Of a stretch of DNA of 9,239 bases, positions 5,870 to 9,239 are shown piece by piece. The stretch covers positions 1 to 9,239 of the forward strand of contig CAWVWT010000038.1 of the NCBI GenBank assembly GCA_963934015.1, read 5' to 3'. The position numbers and the translations under genes are program-made. Source of the stretch: MGIIb-P sp963934015. Lineage in GTDB: Archaea > Thermoplasmatota > Poseidoniia > Poseidoniales > Thalassarchaeaceae. The stretch's first letter is position 1; every line of letters starts with the position of its first letter. Under the pieces are notes generated by a model, which saw only the letters and a program-made list of their open reading frames with translations, was not told the DNA's origin and did not search any database.

Positions 5870-8830
5870 TCATGGTTTGTTGAGTTGTGCAGAAAGGAAT
5901 TGGCCGGTGTAACTTTGTAGGTTGCTAGCAACCTCTTCGGGGGTTCCAATTGCAACCACAGCACCGCCGCTGTCACCGCCTTCTGGCCCTAAATCTATAA
6001 TCCAATCTGCGGACTTTGCGACATCTAAATTATGCTCAATAATGATGACAGTGTGCCCATTTTCCCGAATTCGAAGTAGCACTTGGATGAGTTGGTCTAC
6101 ATCTGCCATCGAAAGGCCGGTTGTTGGTTCATCGAGGATGTATACTGTGGGGCGGTGTGCTGGACGATGGAGTTCTGTTGCCAATTTGACTCGTTGTGCT
6201 TCGCCACCCGATAGCGTGGTAGCTGGTTGACCCAATCGGATGTAGCCTAGGCCGACATCGTCGAGTGTCTTTAGAATCCTGTGTATTTTACGTTGATGAG
6301 CGAAGAATTCCACCCCTTCGGCTACACTCATGCCGAGAATGTCTGAAATTGTACGGCCTTTCCAATTGACTTCGAGTGTCTCTCGGGTGTAACGGGCGCC
6401 TTTGCAAATCTCACATGTGACCCATACATCTGGAAGGAAGTTCATCTCGAGTTTGATTGAACCTCCACCTTTGCACGCTTCGCAGCGACCCCCTTTGACA
6501 TTGAATGAAAAATGACCGGGTGCGTAACCGCGTTCACGTGAAAGTGGGGTTTGTGAAAAGAGTTCGCGAATGGGGGTGAAGACTCCTGTGTAGGTGGCAG
6601 GGTTAGAACGAGGTGTGCGGCCAATTGGGGCTTGGTTGATCACAATGGTTTTGTCTAATTCTTCGTGGCCGGTAATACTGTGAAGTGGGCCAGGTGTTGT
6701 TTCTGCACCATTGAGATCTCGTTGTAATGCCGGTGCCAATGTTCCTGTAACTAAACTACTTTTTCCACTACCAGATACACCAGTTACTGCGACCATGCAA
6801 CCCAGTGGAATCTCCACATCGATATCTTGTAAATTATTGAGGCGCGCGCCACAAATATGGATTGATTGTCCATTTGGTGTGACGCGTTCTTTCGGAATTG
6901 GGATGGATAATTTACCAGATAAGTAGGCTCCTGTGATACTTTCTTTAGACTTCAATAATTTCTTGAATGACCCACTGGATACTATCCTCCCTCCTGCTTT
7001 ACCAGCACCGGGGCCAATATCTACCAACCAGTCAGCTTGACGGAGGGTGGCTTCATCATGCTCAACGACAATGAGGGTGTTGCCGAGGTCGCATAACTCT
7101 CGAAGTGTGGAAAGTAGGCGCGCATTGTCCCGACTGTGGAGGCCAATACTGGGTTCATCGAGGACGTACATCACCCCTGTAAGTCGCGTACCGATTTGGG
7201 TGGCTAAGCGAATTCTCTGACTTTCACCACCCGAGAGGGTGTTTGCTCGGCGGTCTAATGTTAGATAGTCCAACCCAACAAGGGCCAGGAAGCGTAAACG
7301 GTTGGCTATTTCTTTGATAATCTCGCGGCCAATGAACATCTCTCTTTCATTCAGTGCTCGAATATTTTCCATGGTTGGTGGTGTTCGCTCAATTTCCTTC
7401 CAGAATTTTGCATCGATCTTTCCAGTTGACCAAATTTGAGTGATTGCGAGAGCGTCGAGAGTACTAGCCCCATTGAATGCAGGAAGGTTTGTCCCGCCAA
7501 CAATCACACCCCGAACGGCTGGATTGAGTTTTGCACCATTACATGAAAGGCAGTGTTCGTCGGTCATGTATGACAAGAGTCTGTTTCGAGTTCGTTCACT
7601 GGTAGTTTCTGTGAAGGTTCTTTCTAGCCGTCCAAAAACACCCTCCCATGGGCGATTCATTTGATACGATGACCCTTTTTTGCTTATGAATTCGTACTGG
7701 ATTGATGTTGAACCACTGCCCCATAGAAGAATATCTCGTGCGTCATCATCAAGGTCTTGTACTGGAGTATGGATGTCTAATCCATAATGATCGAAGGTTT
7801 GCCGCATCACCGATTTGTACCAACCTGACATCATCGATCTGCGAAATGGGTAAACACACCCTTCATCAATGGTGGCTCTTTCGTCAATACACAAATCGTG
7901 ACTAAAGCGACGTTGGACCCCCAATCCTTGGCATTCAGGGCAAGCCCCCAACGGATTGTTGAAAGAAAATATTCGGGGACTCATCTCAGGTAGAAAGGCG
8001 CCGTGGGTGGGACAAGCAAACTCTTCCGAATAAGGAGTAATGGTGCCAATCGCCGTTTCATTGGCTTTAGATCCCTCGGATAATTTGGTACCAGATTTGG
8101 GTACCTCAAAGGATTCTATGGCCAATCCGCCACCACCCAACTGGAGGGCTGATTCTATTGCCTCCGTTAGTCGTTGACGGTTCGAGCGACTGAGTCGCAT
8201 GCGGTCAATCCTCACATCGACATTGTGCCGGAGGTTTTTTTCAAGTGTTGGTGGAGATTCGAATTCTGCTTCTCGGCCATTTATTTGGCCTGATAAGTAT
8301 CCTTGTTCGGCCAGATTGGCGAATAAATCCGCATGTGTGCCTTTTCGGTCTCTGATTACCGGCGACCATACTAAAATTCCATGGCCTTCGTAATACCACA
8401 TTACATCGTCAACGATTTCTTGAACCGTTCTGCGGGCAACCTCAATACCACATTCAGGACAATGTGGTAGTCCAATTCGAGCCCATAGTAATCGTAAGTA
8501 ATCCATGATTTCTGTTACTGTTGACACTGTTGATCGGGGGTTGTGACTACCTTGCTTCTGATCAATGCTGATGGAGGGGGACAGTCCCTCAATACTATCA
8601 CAATCAGGCTTCTTCATCTGACCAAGAAATTGTCTTGCATATGAGCTCAAACTCTCCACGTAACGACGTTGGCCCTCCGCATATAATGTGTCGAAAGCAA
8701 GGCTAGATTTTCCCGACCCGGAGACCCCAGAAACAACAACGAACTTCCCCCGGGGGATTTTCACGTCGATATTTTGGAGGTTATGTGTACGCGCACCGCG
8801 CACAACAATCCAGCCTTTATCGTCGGGCAT
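5870..8830 (-). CDS. uvrA: Excinuclease ABC subunit UvrA
   Basis: UvrA is the DNA-damage-sensing ATPase of nucleotide excision repair. As a dimer it finds lesions and loads UvrB, after which UvrC incises. The 986 residues are full length for the family and hold two ABC ATPase modules. Module 1 has Walker A GVSGSGKSS (35-43), signature LSGGESQR (532-539) and Walker B VLDEPSIGLH (556-565). Module 2 has Walker A GVSGSGKSS (684-692), signature LSGGEAQR (873-880) and ILDEPTTGL (898-906). The UvrB-binding and DNA-binding insertions are present. The C-terminal zinc module is complete (Cys783, 786, 806, 809). The first zinc site reads C-x2-H...C-x2-C (Cys273, His276, Cys297, Cys300), with His where E. 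coli has Cys. The second-module D-loop reads TTGLSMAD, where TTGLH is usual. No SD is visible before the ATG at 8830. In archaea, uvrABC is generally thought to have come from bacteria. uvrB and uvrC are not in the window; purL follows on the same strand. Confidence 0.98.
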   Translation of the reverse strand: MPDDKGWIVVRGARTHNLQNIDVKIPRGKFVVVSGVSGSGKSSLAFDTLYAEGQRRYVESLSSYARQFLGQMKKPDCDSIEGLSPSISIDQKQGSHNPRSTVSTVTEIMDYLRLLWARIGLPHCPECGIEVARRTVQEIVDDVMWYYEGHGILVWSPVIRDRKGTHADLFANLAEQGYLSGQINGREAEFESPPTLEKNLRHNVDVRIDRMRLSRSNRQRLTEAIESALQLGGGGLAIESFEVPKSGTKLSEGSKANETAIGTITPYSEEFACPTHGAFLPEMSPRIFSFNNPLGACPECQGLGVQRRFSHDLCIDERATIDEGCVYPFRRSMMSGWYKSVMRQTFDHYGLDIHTPVQDLDDDARDILLWGSGSTSIQYEFISKKGSSYQMNRPWEGVFGRLERTFTETTSERTRNRLLSYMTDEHCLSCNGAKLNPAVRGVIVGGTNLPAFNGASTLDALAITQIWSTGKIDAKFWKEIERTPPTMENIRALNEREMFIGREIIKEIANRLRFLALVGLDYLTLDRRANTLSGGESQRIRLATQIGTRLTGVMYVLDEPSIGLHSRDNARLLSTLRELCDLGNTLIVVEHDEATLRQADWLVDIGPGAGKAGGRIVSSGSFKKLLKSKESITGAYLSGKLSIPIPKERVTPNGQSIHICGARLNNLQDIDVEIPLGCMVAVTGVSGSGKSSLVTGTLAPALQRDLNGAETTPGPLHSITGHEELDKTIVINQAPIGRTPRSNPATYTGVFTPIRELFSQTPLSRERGYAPGHFSFNVKGGRCEACKGGGSIKLEMNFLPDVWVTCEICKGARYTRETLEVNWKGRTISDILGMSVAEGVEFFAHQRKIHRILKTLDDVGLGYIRLGQPATTLSGGEAQRVKLATELHRPAHRPTVYILDEPTTGLSMADVDQLIQVLLRIRENGHTVIIIEHNLDVAKSADWIIDLGPEGGDSGGAVVAIGTPEEVASNLQSYTGQFLSAQLNKP

Positions 8831-8862
8831 ATTCGGGCGTTGGCGCGGTTGTTCTTGAACTC

Positions 8863-8877
8863 ATTCTATTCTATTCT
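8863..8877. repeat. Three tandem ATTCT units upstream of uvrA
   Basis: Three perfect copies of the pentamer ATTCT lie 33-47 nt before the uvrA start codon. On the minus strand they read AGAATAGAATAGAAT, the most AT-rich stretch in the 91-nt gap. This might be part of the uvrA promoter region, but it is not a good TATA consensus and no start site can be assigned. Confidence 0.35.
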
Positions 8878-8891
8878 AGAGTGGGTGTGCA

Positions 8892-8914
8892 ACCCATTCA
8901 GGGGTGAATTGGGT
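8892..8914 (-). terminator. Stem-loop after the repeat-protein gene
   Basis: ACCCATTCA (8892-8900) pairs with TGAATTGGGT (8905-8914), giving 9 bp with one bulged base around a four-base loop. It begins 8 nt past the stop of the upstream partial gene and before uvrA, a position suited to a transcript 3' end or a processing element. No U-rich tract follows, so a terminator role is inference. Confidence 0.35.
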
Positions 8915-8921
8915 GTATCGG

Positions 8922-9239
8922 TTACTCAAATTGGTTCCAATCAATTGTATTGGGTACTCTCCAATACCATTTATTTTCAAATACAAACCATTCATATCCA
9001 TCATCTGCAATTTCGCCCTGGGAATTAGGTGGTGGACCTATGCTAGTTATCCCCTCAAGAGGTTTTGATTCGTTCTGCAGAATTATTGAAAATTCTGCCG
9101 GGGTTTGAACTTGAGAAAATCCAAAATCTACTTCATGTTGTGTTGGTGGTTCAGTGGTTGGTACCGGGCCCCTAATTGGTGGTCCAGTGGTTGGTACCGG
9201 GCCCCTAATTGGTGGTCCAGTGGTTGGTACCGGGCCCCT
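8922..9239 (-). CDS. C-terminal part of a proline-rich repeat protein; runs off the right edge
   Basis: This is an open frame of 105 codons ending in TAA at 8924-8922, with its start beyond the edge. The first 33 residues visible are three copies of an 11-residue Pro/Thr/Gly-rich unit, RGPVPTTGPPI; the third has diverged (TTEPPT). A middle segment follows (about 34-77, including GFSQVQTPAEFSIIL). The protein ends in an aromatic tail, DGYEWFVFENKWYWRV then PNTIDWNQFE. Three features support a real gene: the DNA repeat period is a whole number of codons, the frame stays open into non-repetitive sequence, and the tail is non-random in composition. Pro/Thr repeats usually form extended, often glycosylated linkers in surface or membrane-anchored proteins, and the Trp-rich tail resembles short C-terminal modules I associate with marine archaeal proteins; both points are inference. 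No signal peptide or membrane segment can be seen because the N-terminus is missing. Confidence 0.75.
   Translation of the reverse strand, partial: RGPVPTTGPPIRGPVPTTGPPIRGPVPTTEPPTQHEVDFGFSQVQTPAEFSIILQNESKPLEGITSIGPPPNSQGEIADDGYEWFVFENKWYWRVPNTIDWNQFE
9145..9239. repeat. 33-bp tandem repeat, 2.9 copies, continuing past the window edge
   Basis: Copies start at 9145, 9178 and 9211; the last is cut off after 29 bases. The copies differ at one visible base (position 9151, T instead of C). Each unit holds adjacent GGTACC and GGGCCC hexamers, both palindromes. The period of 33 equals 11 codons, and on the minus strand it encodes the Pro/Thr-rich units of the partial gene. Near identity at DNA level, including third codon positions, suggests recent expansion or ongoing homogenisation. 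Confidence 0.93.

Noticed and set aside
8851..8860. GTTCTTGAAC inverted repeat upstream of uvrA as an SOS operator
   Set aside because: The arms are only 4 bp with a 2-nt centre and do not match known LexA boxes; canonical LexA regulation is also not expected in archaea.
8774..9028. Plus-strand frame across the uvrA start and the upstream gap
   Set aside because: It is antisense to the conserved UvrA N-terminus and to the tail of the repeat protein, and its translation has no domain-like features.
9145..9239. CRISPR-like repeat array
   Set aside because: The units are directly adjacent with no unique spacers, and the period is codon-phased within an open frame, so it is a coding tandem repeat.

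Overview
The window most likely comes from a mesophilic planktonic archaeon of the Marine Group II type (Candidatus Poseidoniales). This is inferred from gene content without any database search. Four things point that way. A membrane-embedded M50 protease has the HELAHK...AEFR arrangement familiar from archaeal site-2-protease-like proteins. Several small proteins are of unknown family. One gene has a TATA-like box about 28 nt before an ATG and no Shine-Dalgarno (SD) sequence, as expected for a leaderless transcript, while genes inside the putative operon do have SD sequences. A proline-rich repeat protein ends in a Trp/Tyr-rich GYEW...WYWR tail. A bacterial origin is not excluded, because UvrA and the purine enzymes are widespread.

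Layout from left to right: (1) the N-terminal two-thirds or so of an M50 metalloprotease gene on the minus strand, running off the left edge; (2) a divergent plus-strand gene for a zinc-ribbon protein with an acidic tail, no recognised family; (3) a minus-strand four-helix membrane protein whose stop codon faces that of gene 2 across a 4-nt gap; (4) purQ, (5) purL and (6) uvrA, all on the minus strand and transcribed in the order uvrA-purL-purQ; (7) at the right edge, the last 105 codons of another minus-strand gene, upstream of uvrA, whose visible N-terminal part is an 11-residue Pro/Thr-rich repeat encoded by near-identical 33-nt units. All gaps between genes are shorter than 120 nt.

The best-understood block is uvrA-purL-purQ. 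UvrA is the damage-sensing ATPase of nucleotide excision repair. PurL and PurQ together make formylglycinamidine ribonucleotide amidine (FGAM) synthase, the fourth step of de novo purine synthesis. PurL is unusual: it carries two tandem PurS-like domains at its N-terminus, like the large single-chain enzyme, but it lacks the glutaminase domain. That domain is supplied by PurQ, whose start codon overlaps the purL stop by one base and whose SD is formed by the last codons of purL. No separate purS gene is present in the window, and none would be expected with this architecture.

I found no CRISPR array, transposase, phage gene, tRNA or rRNA. The least ordinary parts are the purL/purQ architecture, the repeat protein at the right edge and the two small genes of unknown family.
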